Below are positions 23,671 to 32,391 of a stretch of 32,624 nt of DNA, one piece after another (the stretch's first letter is position 1; the number at the start of each line of letters is the position of its first letter). Location of the stretch: contig CAKZSI010000035.1 of assembly GCA_937918935.1 (NCBI GenBank), positions 1 to 32,624 on the forward strand, in the 5' to 3' direction. Under the pieces are notes generated by a model. That model did no database searches, was not told where the DNA came from, and was given only the letters and a program-made list of their open reading frames with translations. The position numbers and the translations under genes were made by a program. Origin of the DNA: an uncultured Chloroflexales bacterium (GTDB lineage Bacteria > Chloroflexota > Chloroflexia > Chloroflexales > Chloroflexaceae).

Positions 23671-25290
23671 GTGCAACTTTCATCGCGGCTACGGCGCGTC
23701 TCAACGGGCGCCGCGCGCAACAGCCTGATCGTCATGGGCGGCTTTGTCCTGAGCCGGGTGACCGGCCTGGCGCGCGACATCGTGGCGACCTACTTCTTCG
23801 GCACCAGTGCGGCGGCGGCGGCCTACCGGGCCGCGTTTTCGATTGTCGATCTGCTGTACCTGATTATCATCGGCGGCGCCCTGGGCAGCAGCTTTATTCC
23901 CGTGTTCATCGAGGTCTGGGAACGGGACGGACAGACGCGGGCCTGGCGTCTCGCCAGTGCCGTGGTGACCTGGTCGCTGCTGGTGCTGGCCGTGGCGAGC
24001 ACCGTGGTCTTCGTCGCCGCGCCAGGGGTGGTAACACTGCTCTACGGCGGACGCGGCTTTGACGCCGCGACCCTCGACCTCACCGTGGCCCTGGCCCGTC
24101 TGTTCCTGCTATCCCCGCTCTTGCTCGGCCTTGGCGGGCTGGCCATGGCCGCGCTCAACGCGCGCGAGCACTTTGCCATGCCCGCCCTCGCCCAGTCGGT
24201 GTACAATCTGGGCATCACCCTGGGCGCCGTGCTGGGCGGATTGACAGGTCTGGGCATCTGGGGCATGGCCTGGGGAGTAGTGACCGGCGCGCTTCTCTAC
24301 CTGCTTGTGCAACTGCCGCCCCTGTGGGGCATGGGCATGCGCCTGCGGCTGACCCTGGGGCGGGGCATGGAGGAGGTGGGACGCATTGCCCGGCAGATGG
24401 GGCCGCGGGTGGTTGGCCAGGCCGCGGCCTACCTGAGCATCGTGGTCACCCTGGCCCTGGCTGCCCGCCTGCCCGCCGGGGATGCCAGGGTGGCCGGCCT
24501 GGGCTACGCCTACCAGTTGATGCTGCTGCCCTACGGCATCTTTTCGCTCAGCCTGAGCCAGGTGGCCTTTCCCCGTCTGGCCCGTCTGGTAGCCGAGGGC
24601 CGCTATGCCGATCTGACGGCCGATGTGCGCCGGACCCTCGCCATCATTCTCTGGTTGACCCTGCCGGCCACCACTGCTCTGCTGGCGCTTGGCTTTCCCC
24701 TGGCGCGGGCGCTCTTCGAACGCGGGGCCTTTGATGCCCGCTCGCTGGAGTACACCGTGCAGGCCCTGACGGGCTACGCCCTTGCCCTGCCTGCCTTTGC
24801 CGCCTCGGAGATCCTCATCCGCGCTTTCTTTGCCATGCAGCGCACCTGGACGCCGGTGCTGGTAGGGGTGTTCCAGGTCTCGCTGAACCTGACCCTCGGC
24901 GTGAGCCTGTTACGCGCTGGCGGGGATGTCGGCGCCCTGGCCTTCGCCTTCAGTATCGCCAATACCACCGAGGCACTCCTGCTCTTCGCGCTCCTGGGCG
25001 CGGCTCTCCCCGGCCTCTGGCGCGAGCGGCGCCTGTGGTGGTCGCTCGGCGCCGCCCTGATCGGCACGATCGCCCTGGGCGCACTCCTCACCACTCTGAC
25101 CGTGGCCTCACGCGGTCTCGTTCCCGCCGTGAGCGCCGGTTACGCCTACCAGTGGACCCGTGACCTGCCGCTGTTGTTGGTCTGGCTGGCAGGCGTGGGG
25201 GTGGCCGGCGCACTGACGTACCTGGCGCTCACCGTCGCGCTGGGTGCGCTACCGGCCCGCGTTGTGGTCGAGCGCCTGCGGCGAGGCTAG
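23671..25290 (+). CDS. murJ: Lipid II flippase MurJ (MVF family)
   Basis: A membrane protein of about 539 residues with some 14 transmembrane segments, of the MOP superfamily, which moves lipid-linked peptidoglycan precursor across the membrane. Family signatures: GGFVLSRVTGLARDIVATYFFG at the N-terminus, SIVDLLYLIIIGGALGSSFIPVF, LMLLPYGIFSLSLSQVAFPRLA and LARALFERGAFDARS. The start is uncertain: GTG at 23671 (VQLSSRLRRVSTG, AGAAGG upstream) fits the family length; an in-frame ATG at 23575 would add a hydrophilic stretch not typical of MurJ. Other MVF proteins transport different lipid-linked sugars, so the substrate is inferred. Confidence 0.9.
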   Translation: MQLSSRLRRVSTGAARNSLIVMGGFVLSRVTGLARDIVATYFFGTSAAAAAYRAAFSIVDLLYLIIIGGALGSSFIPVFIEVWERDGQTRAWRLASAVVTWSLLVLAVASTVVFVAAPGVVTLLYGGRGFDAATLDLTVALARLFLLSPLLLGLGGLAMAALNAREHFAMPALAQSVYNLGITLGAVLGGLTGLGIWGMAWGVVTGALLYLLVQLPPLWGMGMRLRLTLGRGMEEVGRIARQMGPRVVGQAAAYLSIVVTLALAARLPAGDARVAGLGYAYQLMLLPYGIFSLSLSQVAFPRLARLVAEGRYADLTADVRRTLAIILWLTLPATTALLALGFPLARALFERGAFDARSLEYTVQALTGYALALPAFAASEILIRAFFAMQRTWTPVLVGVFQVSLNLTLGVSLLRAGGDVGALAFAFSIANTTEALLLFALLGAALPGLWRERRLWWSLGAALIGTIALGALLTTLTVASRGLVPAVSAGYAYQWTRDLPLLLVWLAGVGVAGALTYLALTVALGALPARVVVERLRRG

Positions 25291-25334
25291 GAGGGGATAG
25301 GGCAGACCTCACAGGCTATCGCCTCGGGCGGCTC

Positions 25335-25353
25335 GGAGGGGCTGCGCCCCTCC
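25335..25353. repeat. R4 hairpin between murJ and the aldehyde dehydrogenase
   Basis: GGAGGGGC-TGC-GCCCCTCC is a perfect 8-bp stem with the TGC loop shared by other R4 copies. It lies between two convergent genes and probably serves as a terminator. Confidence 0.6.
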
Positions 25354-25408
25354 AACAACCTCTTGCGGTGGCCTGTGGACCCTGCCAGGACGAAGTCTCG
25401 CCGTAGTA

Positions 25409-26974
25409 TTAGAGCTTCTCAGCAATGACCCTGGGCTGGGTGAAAAGATGCAGATAATCTGGCCCGCCGGCCTTGCTGTCGGTGCCCGACATGTTGAAGC
25501 CGCCGAAGGGATGGACCCCCACCAGCGCGCCAGTGCACTTGCGGTTGAGGTAGAGATTACCTACGTGGAACTCCTCACGGGCGCGCTCCAGCCGTTCGAG
25601 CGAGCGGGAGTAGAGTGAGCCGGTCAGGCCATACTCGGTGCCGTTGGCGAAGGCCAGGGCCTCGTCGAAATCACGCGCGCGGGTAAAGGCCAGCACCGGG
25701 CCGAAGATCTCCTCCTGGCTGATGCGAGCCTCGTGGGGCACGTCGGCGAACACGGTGGGATTGATGAAGTAGCCTCCATCCTTGAGCAAGTCATGGTCCA
25801 CCACCTCACCGCCGACAACCAGCCGGCCCTCTTCCTGGCCAATGGCGATGTATTCGCTGATGGTATTGAAGGCCCGCTGGTCAATGACCGCTCCCACATC
25901 AGTTTCGGGCTGGGCCGGGTTGCCGAGGCGCAGGGCGCGGGTACGCTCAATCACCCGTTGCAACACCTGCTCGTAGACCTCCTCAACCACAATGGCCCGC
26001 GAACAGGCGCTACACTTCTGGCCCTGAAAGCCAAAGGCCCCGGCGACGATCCCGGCGGCGGCGGCGTCCAGATTGGCAGTTTCGTCTACTACCGTGGCAT
26101 CCTTGCCACCCATCTCAAGGATGGCGCGCTTGAGCCAGTTCTGACCGGGCTGGCGCACCGCCGCCCGCCCCATGATCCGCAGCCCCACCTGCTTCGAGCC
26201 GGTAAAGCCGATGAAGCGCACCTTCGGATGATCCACCAGGTAGTCACCAAGCACGGCATCATCGCCAGGCACATAGTTGACCACCCCTGGCGGCAGGCCC
26301 GCGGCTTCCAGCACCTCCAGCAGCTTCGCCGCCGTCACCGGGGCGCGCGGCGAGGGCTTGAGCACCACGGTGTTACCGGTCACGACGGGGGCGACGACCA
26401 GGGTGGTGACGATCGCCAGCGGAAAGTTCCATGGCGGAATGGCCAGCCCCGGCCCGAGGGGAACGTAGCGCAATTCGTTGTACTCGCCGGGGCAGGGTAT
26501 CAGCGGCTGCCGTTCCCCCTGCAGGCGCAGGGCCAGACGCGCGTAGTACTCGCAGAAGTCAATCGCCTCGGCGACATCGGCGTCGGCCTCGACCCAGGTC
26601 TTGCTGACCTCGTAGACGATCCAGGCGGCCAGGTCCTCCTTATTGCGGCGCATGATCGCCGCGGCGCGCAGGAGCACCTGGGCGCGAGCCTCCACCGGAA
26701 CGCGCCGCCACGTGTGGAAGGCAGCCTCGGCTGCCTCCAGCGCCTGGTTGGCCAGGGCCTGATCGGCCTTTGCGACGTAGCCGACCACTTTCTTCGGCTC
26801 GGCAGGGTTGATTGAGGTAAGCTTCTCCTCGCGCAGGATGCGCTCACCGTGGATCACGACCGGATAGGTTGCGCCGAACTGGCCGGCCACGTGGCGCAGG
26901 GCGCGCTGCATCGCCGCGCGCCGCTCCGAGGTGGAAAAATCGCCGAATGGTTCGTTCCGAAACTCTGGCAGCAT
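25409..26974 (-). CDS. L-glutamate gamma-semialdehyde (P5C) dehydrogenase
   Basis: A 521-residue NAD(P)-dependent aldehyde dehydrogenase oxidising glutamate semialdehyde/P5C to glutamate, the second step of proline and arginine breakdown (RocA/PutA-type). The N-terminal extension FRNEPFGDFS, IPPWNFPLAI, VVLKPSPRAPV, FTGSKQVGLRIM, ILEMGGKDATVV (general base Glu287) and FGFQGQKCSACSR (nucleophile Cys321) are family features, as are the C-terminal NRKCTGALVGVHPFGGFNMSGTDSKAGGPDYL. The ATG at 26974 has AAGGAG eight bases upstream. A proline dehydrogenase gene, the usual partner, is not in the window. Confidence 0.94.
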   Translation of the reverse strand: MLPEFRNEPFGDFSTSERRAAMQRALRHVAGQFGATYPVVIHGERILREEKLTSINPAEPKKVVGYVAKADQALANQALEAAEAAFHTWRRVPVEARAQVLLRAAAIMRRNKEDLAAWIVYEVSKTWVEADADVAEAIDFCEYYARLALRLQGERQPLIPCPGEYNELRYVPLGPGLAIPPWNFPLAIVTTLVVAPVVTGNTVVLKPSPRAPVTAAKLLEVLEAAGLPPGVVNYVPGDDAVLGDYLVDHPKVRFIGFTGSKQVGLRIMGRAAVRQPGQNWLKRAILEMGGKDATVVDETANLDAAAAGIVAGAFGFQGQKCSACSRAIVVEEVYEQVLQRVIERTRALRLGNPAQPETDVGAVIDQRAFNTISEYIAIGQEEGRLVVGGEVVDHDLLKDGGYFINPTVFADVPHEARISQEEIFGPVLAFTRARDFDEALAFANGTEYGLTGSLYSRSLERLERAREEFHVGNLYLNRKCTGALVGVHPFGGFNMSGTDSKAGGPDYLHLFTQPRVIAEKL

Positions 26975-27000
26975 TTTCGCGCTCCTTCGTGTATCGTAGC

Positions 27001-27095
27001 GCAAACCCGGTTTGCTGGTATCAAAAAGCGGGGAAACCGGGTTTCCCCGCACCCCGGCCCCGGTTGGGGCGCTGCCGGGGAACCGCGTTTCCCCG
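27001..27095. repeat. Three successive R3-type hairpins
   Basis: GCAAACC-C-GGTTTGC (27001-27015), GCGGGGAAACC-G-GGTTTCCCCGC (27028-27050, perfect) and CGGGGAA...TTCCCCG (27076-27095). They occupy the 152-base gap between the M61 peptidase stop and the P5C dehydrogenase start. Confidence 0.7.
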
Positions 27096-27126
27096 CGCCC
27101 ATCCAAACGTAGGTGGAAACCATGTC

Positions 27127-28866
27127 TTAGCCGAGTAACCCCATACCGAGCCACGAGCGATAGGTCCGTCGCTGCGCCTCGTCGGGCGCGGGGAGTGGCT
27201 TAATCACCGCGCGGTCAGGGGGCGCCTCGGCAAGGGTCACCGATGCCTCGATCAGCGCGTCGCCACGAAAGAGGCTCAGGCGGACGGTATCGCCAGGTTG
27301 CCGCTCCTCCAACCGCTCGGTGAGCCGCTCATCATTGACGCGCCAGCCGTCGAGGGCCAGCAGTTCGTCGCCGGCATACACGCCCGCTTCCCAGGCTGGA
27401 CCATCGGAACGCACGCTCTCGATGATTGTCCGCTCACCCTGCCGCTTGAGGTTGCACCCCAGCCACGCCCGCGGCCCTTTCCGCTCCCAGCGCAACTCCA
27501 GGCCCGCCACCGCCAGGGCGCGAGCATAGTCCAGTTCCGCCACGCCGGACACGTAGCGGGCGAAGAAATCGCGGAAGGTGCCCTGCCGATCGCCGGTCAG
27601 TTCCTCCACCGCAGCCAGCAAGGCCCCCTCTTCAGGTATGCCCGGTCCGGTGATGGGATAGGCGGCGTAGAGCTGGCGCATCAGGTCATCGAGTGAACGC
27701 ATGCCGCTGGTTCGCGCGCGGATCTCCATATCCAGCAGAAAGCAAACCAGGCCGCCCTTCAGATAGTAGGAAACACTGGAGTTGGCGCTGTTCTCGTCCG
27801 GGCGGTAGAACTTGATCCAGGCATCGAAGCTGCTCTGCTCCAGGCTCTGCAACAGGCGCCCGGGCTGGTTCTGAAGTTGCGCGACGGCCTCGCCCAGCCG
27901 CTCCAGAAAGCGTTCCGGCGCCATCAGCCCCGCCCGTACCAGCAGCAGGTTATCGTAATAAATGGTGGCGCCCTCCACCCACCAGAGCAGCCGGGTGTAA
28001 TTCTCGCGGCGGTAGTCGAACGGACCGAGGGGCGCCGGGCGCAGACGCTTCGCGTTCCAGACGTGGAACAACTCGTGGGAGGTGAGCGACAGGTACCGCT
28101 CGTAGTTGCGCTCCGGGCGGAACGTCCAGCGGTCAACCTGGTTGGTGACGCTGTTGCGATGTTCCAGCCCGCCGCCGCGCCCATCGAGCAGATGCAGGAT
28201 GAAGGTATAGTGGCGGTAGGGCAGAGCGCCAAAAAAATCACGCTGCACCTCAACAATGCGCCGGGTATCGGCGATCAGGCGCACCTCGTCCTCATTGCCA
28301 TACCCCCAGATAGCGATACGATGGGGAACGCCGTCCACCTCAAAGGCCAGCAGGCGGTGCGTGCCACACTCGACGGGACAATCCACCAGTTCGTCGTAAT
28401 CGGCGGCGAGAAACTCGTTGGGCCGATTTGCGGGTTCGAGGCCGGTCGTCACCTGCCAGCCCGGCGGTGGTTCGACCCGCAGGCGCAGCGGCTCGGCCTC
28501 GCGGCCCGGCACAAACACGAACACGCTGGCGCCGTTGAAATAACCGTGGGCGCCATCCAGGTGACTGGTGCGCACCGTCAGGTCGTTCGCATAGACCTGA
28601 TAGCGGACCTGGATGCGCTCCGCGCCCCCGGTTTCGACACGCCAGGCGTCCCTGGCGATCTTGCGCCAGGGCAACGGCGTATCCATTGCGGTGGTAAACG
28701 CGCCAAAGCCCTGCACGTGCCGCGCGTACTCGCGGATCATGTAAGAACCGGGCGTCCACGAAGGTAGAATCAGATCGACAAAAGCTCCATCCAGGCCATC
28801 CACTTCGACGGTGACGTGGAAGAGGTGCGTATGCGGCGCGGGCATGCTGATGGTGTAGGTGATCAT
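27127..28866 (-). CDS. M61 family metallopeptidase with PDZ domain
   Basis: A 579-residue protein of the glycyl-aminopeptidase family M61. The N-terminal beta domain (1-190, ILPSWTPGSYMIREYARHVQGF is characteristic) precedes the catalytic domain, with GGGLEHRNS, the zinc motif HELFHVWNAKRLRP (His264, Glu265, His268) and WWVEGATIYYDNL with the third ligand Glu298. SSVSYYLKGGLVCFLLDMEIR follows. A PDZ domain lies near 455-545 (LGCNLKRQGERTIIESVRSDGPAWEAGVYAGDELLALDG). No signal peptide is visible, so a cytoplasmic location or unusual export is implied. Substrates of bacterial M61 enzymes are poorly known. Its ATG lacks a strong ribosome site. Confidence 0.92.
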   Translation of the reverse strand: MITYTISMPAPHTHLFHVTVEVDGLDGAFVDLILPSWTPGSYMIREYARHVQGFGAFTTAMDTPLPWRKIARDAWRVETGGAERIQVRYQVYANDLTVRTSHLDGAHGYFNGASVFVFVPGREAEPLRLRVEPPPGWQVTTGLEPANRPNEFLAADYDELVDCPVECGTHRLLAFEVDGVPHRIAIWGYGNEDEVRLIADTRRIVEVQRDFFGALPYRHYTFILHLLDGRGGGLEHRNSVTNQVDRWTFRPERNYERYLSLTSHELFHVWNAKRLRPAPLGPFDYRRENYTRLLWWVEGATIYYDNLLLVRAGLMAPERFLERLGEAVAQLQNQPGRLLQSLEQSSFDAWIKFYRPDENSANSSVSYYLKGGLVCFLLDMEIRARTSGMRSLDDLMRQLYAAYPITGPGIPEEGALLAAVEELTGDRQGTFRDFFARYVSGVAELDYARALAVAGLELRWERKGPRAWLGCNLKRQGERTIIESVRSDGPAWEAGVYAGDELLALDGWRVNDERLTERLEERQPGDTVRLSLFRGDALIEASVTLAEAPPDRAVIKPLPAPDEAQRRTYRSWLGMGLLG

Positions 28867-28913
28867 TGTCCGGTCAGGGGATAGCTTGCGAATTGGGAGG
28901 GTACAGAATCATG

Positions 28914-29023
28914 TTTCGTTGGCGCTGGCGGCTATGCTGCCAGCGCCAACGAAAAAACCTGAAGTTCGGGGTTTGCGCCGACGACGCTGCCTCGGCCCTG
29001 GAGAGGAAACCTGGTTTCCCCTC
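28914..29023 (+). repeat. Composite intergenic repeat, family R2, copy B
   Basis: A perfect 16-bp hairpin (28914-28929 with 28939-28954), then ACCTGAAGTTCGGGGTTTGC (28957-28976; 17 of 20 bases as in copy A), a 19-base spacer, CCCTGGAG (28996-29003) and GGAAACC-T-GGTTTCC. Layout and spacing match 5416-5523 although the stem sequence differs. Confidence 0.75.
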
Positions 29024-29031
29024 TTCACACA

Positions 29032-30855
29032 TTAGTCTGTATACGGACGGAAGAGCCGCTCGAAGAGCAGATCGAAATTAGGCGACTCGGAGGAGATGCG
29101 CTCGTAGATCTCCACCACGCGGGCGGCCTGGTCACGGCGACGCCAGAGCGCCTCGGCGAAGCGTCCATCGTTGACCACCCCACGCTGCTGGAGAAAGGCG
29201 TAGAACTGCTTAATGGCCGTACAGATCTCGCGCACCTGGCGCGCCGAGGTGTTGCCCACACGATGCGGGTAGTAGTAAAACAGGCACTCATCGAGGGTGG
29301 CATAGTCGCCCTCGGCAAGGCTGCGCCCGTAGTACGACTCGAGGAAATCGGCGTAGATCGCCAGGGCGCGCCCGCGGGCGCGGGCCGTCGTGGCGCTCTT
29401 ACCCATTTCCAGCAGATAATCCTGGAACTGGCCTAGCAGATCATCATTGGCACGGCAGACATCATCCGGTTCATCGAGCTCGAGATCATCGTCGAAGTCC
29501 CCATCGAAATCTTCATCGAGATCATCCGGTTCGGTCCCTTCCCAGACCTCTTGCCAATCGCCAGCGCTAAGCACATCCAGCACCAGATCATCGTCGGCTT
29601 GCTCTTCTGGAGCGACCAGTTCGAGGCGCGGAAAGAGATCCGGAGCGCGCGCGAGCAAATCGTTCAGATGGCGAGCAATAATCAACTCAACTTCCTCGGG
29701 ACGCGCCGATTGCAGCCGCTCAACCGTTTCGGCGGGCAGCAGGGAGAGCATCCGATCGCGAGCGGCGAGGATGATCATGGGGTCATCCGGGTCAATCGTA
29801 TCACCATCGCCGAGGGCGTTGGTATCCCAGAACTCATCGTTCGACCAGTCGTCATCATCATCGTGGTTCAGGCGACTGAAAAACGACTGGCGACCAGGGT
29901 CGGCATGAGCCGCGCCAAAGGCCGAGGCCCGCTGCACCTGGCCGCTCCAGAGACCGGCCTCGGCATCACGCTGGCGAGCCTGGCGCAAGTCGCGCTGCAG
30001 GGCGTCAATCTCGACGAGCAGGGCCTCATCGCTGGAGTGGCGGTAGAGACCTTCGACTGGCGGTTCAAACACCTCGTCGGCGCCGAAGATGCGGAGTGCG
30101 CCGATCGGCTGAGTGGTGAGGAACGTATCGTCCAGCAGATGCACCCGGCCATCGCGGAGCACCAGATGCTGCCAGGGACTGCCGGGATACCCGGCGCGCC
30201 AGGGAGCGGCGGCAAAGATCGGCAGCAGCACCTCATTGCACGGCACCAGGGCCGCCTGGGCGCGACGCACCCGCTCCACGATGGACTCAATCAGTTCCGC
30301 ATCCTGCGCGGCGACAGCGGCGGCGCGAAAGGCTTCGCGGTCCTCGCGCTCGATCTCTACAACCAGCGGCTCGGCGCGAACCACGCGCATCAGGATGCTA
30401 TCGCCGGGAACGAAGCCGCTCTGCGCGTACCAGGCCCGCAAATTGAATGCCGGGAGCGTAGCCAGGTCCTCCTCGGCACCGGAAGAGAGCACGGCCAGGA
30501 GCGAACCGTCCGCGCCGCGCAACTCGCAGGTTCCGGGGCGCTGGCCAGCGAAGGGTTGCAAATGGGCCAGGGGCAACAAACCGGCCTCAATATCCCGCGA
30601 GCGCGGCAGGCACCGAAAGCGCAACCCCTCGAGCGCGACCCGCAGGGGCACCAGTTGGGTGCGACTCAAGCGCAACCACCCCAACTTCAACCCATCCCAG
30701 CGCAGGCGCTCGCGAATGGTCGCGTAGGGGTTCTTTGCGCTGCTCGGACGCTGCTCGAGCACCCGGTCGAGGATGCGGCGCTCCTCGACCGGGCCATCGT
30801 ATTCATGGGCCAGGCCCCGTAAAATGCTGGCAATTGTGGGCTCGTGCTGTGTCAT
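29032..30855 (-). CDS. Unrecognised acidic protein, HTH-like start and integrase-core-like end
   Basis: A 607-residue protein I do not recognise as a whole. Residues 5-65 (TIASILRGLAHEYDGPVEERRILDRVLEQ... NPYATIRERLRWDG) look like a winged-helix/HARE-HTH domain. The middle (65-325) is mixed alpha/beta with no motif. Two acidic, probably disordered stretches follow, DDDDDWSNDEFWD near 332-344 and DDLDEDFDGDFDDDLELDEPDD near 444-465. Residues 470-560 (LLGQFQDYLLEMGKSATTARARGRALAIYADFLESYYG) resemble the SAM-like core-binding domain of tyrosine recombinases, but no catalytic Arg-His-Arg-Tyr domain follows. Start at MTQHEP is favoured by GGAGCAGGGGG; five codons upstream is an alternative. Function unknown. 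Confidence 0.75.
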   Translation of the reverse strand: MTQHEPTIASILRGLAHEYDGPVEERRILDRVLEQRPSSAKNPYATIRERLRWDGLKLGWLRLSRTQLVPLRVALEGLRFRCLPRSRDIEAGLLPLAHLQPFAGQRPGTCELRGADGSLLAVLSSGAEEDLATLPAFNLRAWYAQSGFVPGDSILMRVVRAEPLVVEIEREDREAFRAAAVAAQDAELIESIVERVRRAQAALVPCNEVLLPIFAAAPWRAGYPGSPWQHLVLRDGRVHLLDDTFLTTQPIGALRIFGADEVFEPPVEGLYRHSSDEALLVEIDALQRDLRQARQRDAEAGLWSGQVQRASAFGAAHADPGRQSFFSRLNHDDDDDWSNDEFWDTNALGDGDTIDPDDPMIILAARDRMLSLLPAETVERLQSARPEEVELIIARHLNDLLARAPDLFPRLELVAPEEQADDDLVLDVLSAGDWQEVWEGTEPDDLDEDFDGDFDDDLELDEPDDVCRANDDLLGQFQDYLLEMGKSATTARARGRALAIYADFLESYYGRSLAEGDYATLDECLFYYYPHRVGNTSARQVREICTAIKQFYAFLQQRGVVNDGRFAEALWRRRDQAARVVEIYERISSESPNFDLLFERLFRPYTD

Positions 30856-30940
30856 GGCCCCCTGCTCCATCAGATGCGCATGCTACCACGCCAGGGCGTG
30901 TGGTCGAGTGATCCAGGGATAGATTCTTTGCATTAGTCGG

Positions 30941-30963
30941 GGCGTAACTCTTCGGGTTACGCC
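30941..30963 (-). terminator. Hairpin after the binding-protein gene
   Basis: GGCGTAAC and GTTACGCC pair around TCTTCGG, which can close further as C-TTCG-G. It lies 28 bases past the stop of the gene at 30992 on the minus strand. Confidence 0.6.
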
Positions 30964-30991
30964 TGCGGTGTTACCCATGCGCGCGCAACCT

Positions 30992-31927
30992 TCAAGGTCG
31001 CGCTGCAGTCTCTCCCAGCCGGCGCGCGCCCTCGGGCGGGCCCCAGCCGGCGAACAGATCGGGATGGATCAGGCGCGCCAGCAACTCAAGGCTATCAACG
31101 ACCCGCGGGCCGGGGCGGCTGAAGTAGCTATTGGCATCTACGGCAAAGACACGCCCGGCGCGCACCGCGGGGAGCGTATCCCAGCCGGGGCGCCGGGGCA
31201 GTACCGCCAGCGCCTCACTGGCGGTTCGCTCAAGGTCGAAACCGCACGGGGCCAGCACGATCACTTCGGGGGCAAACGCAACGACCTCGTCCCACGCGAC
31301 GCGCCGGGAAGGCTCACCCGGCGCGCCAAGGCCGGCGCGCCCGCCGGCAAGTTCGACCAGTTCAGGGAGCCAGTGACCGGGGCCGAAGGGCGGATCGAAC
31401 CACTCCAGGCATGCCACACGGGGCCGGCTGGTTGCCCGGGCCGCCCGTTCGCGCACCTGTGTCACCCGCGCGCGCAACCGTGCAACCAGTTCGGCAGCCT
31501 GCGCGCGCCGTCCGGTGGCGTTGCCCACGGCGAGCATTGTGCCGAAGATGCCTTCCAGATCGGTCGGCTCGAGCGAGAGGATGTGCGGAGCGGCGCTCAC
31601 CTGCGCCACGGCCCGTTCAACCACGCCAAACGAAACCGCGCAGACATCGCAGAGGGCCTGGGTAAGCACGAGATCAGGTTGCAGGCGTTCAAGCAGCGCC
31701 GTATCGAGATTGTAGATGGAGATGCCATTGCGCAACTGCCCGCGCACCGCCGCGTCAATCTCCGCGGACGTGGCGCGGTGATGGTCGAGGGCGCTGGCGG
31801 TAATCACGGGGCGTTCACGCGCCTCGGGCGGATAATCGCACTCGTGCGTCACCGCCACGACCTGATCCCCCAACCCCAGGGCGAAAGCTATTTCCGTGGT
31901 GCTCGGCAACAGAGAGACGATCCGCAT
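30992..31927 (-). CDS. Cobalamin/iron-type substrate-binding protein without signal peptide
   Basis: A 311-residue protein of the BtuF/FepB type III periplasmic-binding fold (MRIVSLLPSTTEIAFALGLGDQVVAVTHECDYPPEA; LQPDLVLTQALCDVCAV; DANSYFSRPGPRVVDSLELLARLIHPDLF). It begins directly with the first strand of the mature fold, with GGAGG just before the ATG, so it has no signal peptide or lipobox. An in-frame start seven codons upstream (31948) does not change this. Signal-less homologues labelled 'cobalamin-binding protein' occur widely. No permease or ATPase gene is adjacent. Ligand and location are uncertain. Confidence 0.85.
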   Translation of the reverse strand: MRIVSLLPSTTEIAFALGLGDQVVAVTHECDYPPEARERPVITASALDHHRATSAEIDAAVRGQLRNGISIYNLDTALLERLQPDLVLTQALCDVCAVSFGVVERAVAQVSAAPHILSLEPTDLEGIFGTMLAVGNATGRRAQAAELVARLRARVTQVRERAARATSRPRVACLEWFDPPFGPGHWLPELVELAGGRAGLGAPGEPSRRVAWDEVVAFAPEVIVLAPCGFDLERTASEALAVLPRRPGWDTLPAVRAGRVFAVDANSYFSRPGPRVVDSLELLARLIHPDLFAGWGPPEGARRLGETAARP

Positions 31928-31948
31928 ATCCACCTCCAACTCTTCCAC

Positions 31949-32330
31949 GGCTTACAGGGTAGCATCCGCGCGATGGTGTGTCAAGGCGCGATGGTTGGAA
32001 GGGATGCGACACAACGGTGTGCACGTGCCGCGGCCTGCGGCCCGCTCCCGGTAGAAGCTGATCCCAGACGGCAACCCGGCCTCCAGCCGCCAGCCGACCA
32101 GTTGGGCAACCTGGCAACGCCCTGCCTCGTGACGGTGATACTGATCGTCGGGCACAGGCCGGCTGCCATAGTATGGTCAACCTCGACGCACACCCGCGTA
32201 GCGATAAACGCCCGTTCAAAGGCCGCCTCGCTCTCGGCCACGTCATCGCGGCTGGGAAGAAAGCAATCAGGGGGATGAAAGGAAGGCCCTCACGGTCGAG
32301 ATCAGCCTACAATCCGCACATCTGCGAGCT
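31949..32330 (-). other. Gap with possible decayed coding sequence
   Basis: No intact gene is convincing in this 460-base gap. On the minus strand a frame from the GTG at 32241 (VAESEAAFERAFIATRVCVEVDH then TMAAGLCP) reads like protein for about 45 residues before becoming implausible, while another frame reads plausibly further on (QLVGWRLEAGLPSGISFYRER, near 32040-32105). A frameshifted remnant is possible; chance is not excluded. Confidence 0.2.
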
Positions 32331-32343
32331 GCAATCGCCCTGA

Positions 32344-32383
32344 CAGAAGAAGTGGGGAGAGCATCGCTCTCCCCACTCTTCTG
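32344..32383 (-). terminator. Strong hairpin after the small secreted protein
   Basis: AGTGGGGAGAGC/GCTCTCCCCACT with loop ATC, extended by CAGAAG/CTTCTG past a one-base bulge, gives about 18 bp. It starts nine bases after the stop codon at 32392. No T-run follows on the minus strand. Confidence 0.75.
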
Positions 32384-32391
32384 TGCTGGTC

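Noticed and set aside
26975-27154. Extension of the P5C dehydrogenase upstream
   Set aside because: It is translated R3 repeat sequence; the ATG at 26974 has a good ribosome site.
29447-29908. Ser/Arg-rich plus-strand reading frame inside the 607-residue gene
   Set aside because: It is the antisense of acidic codons (GAT/GAC read as ATC/GTC/TCG), a shadow and not a gene.
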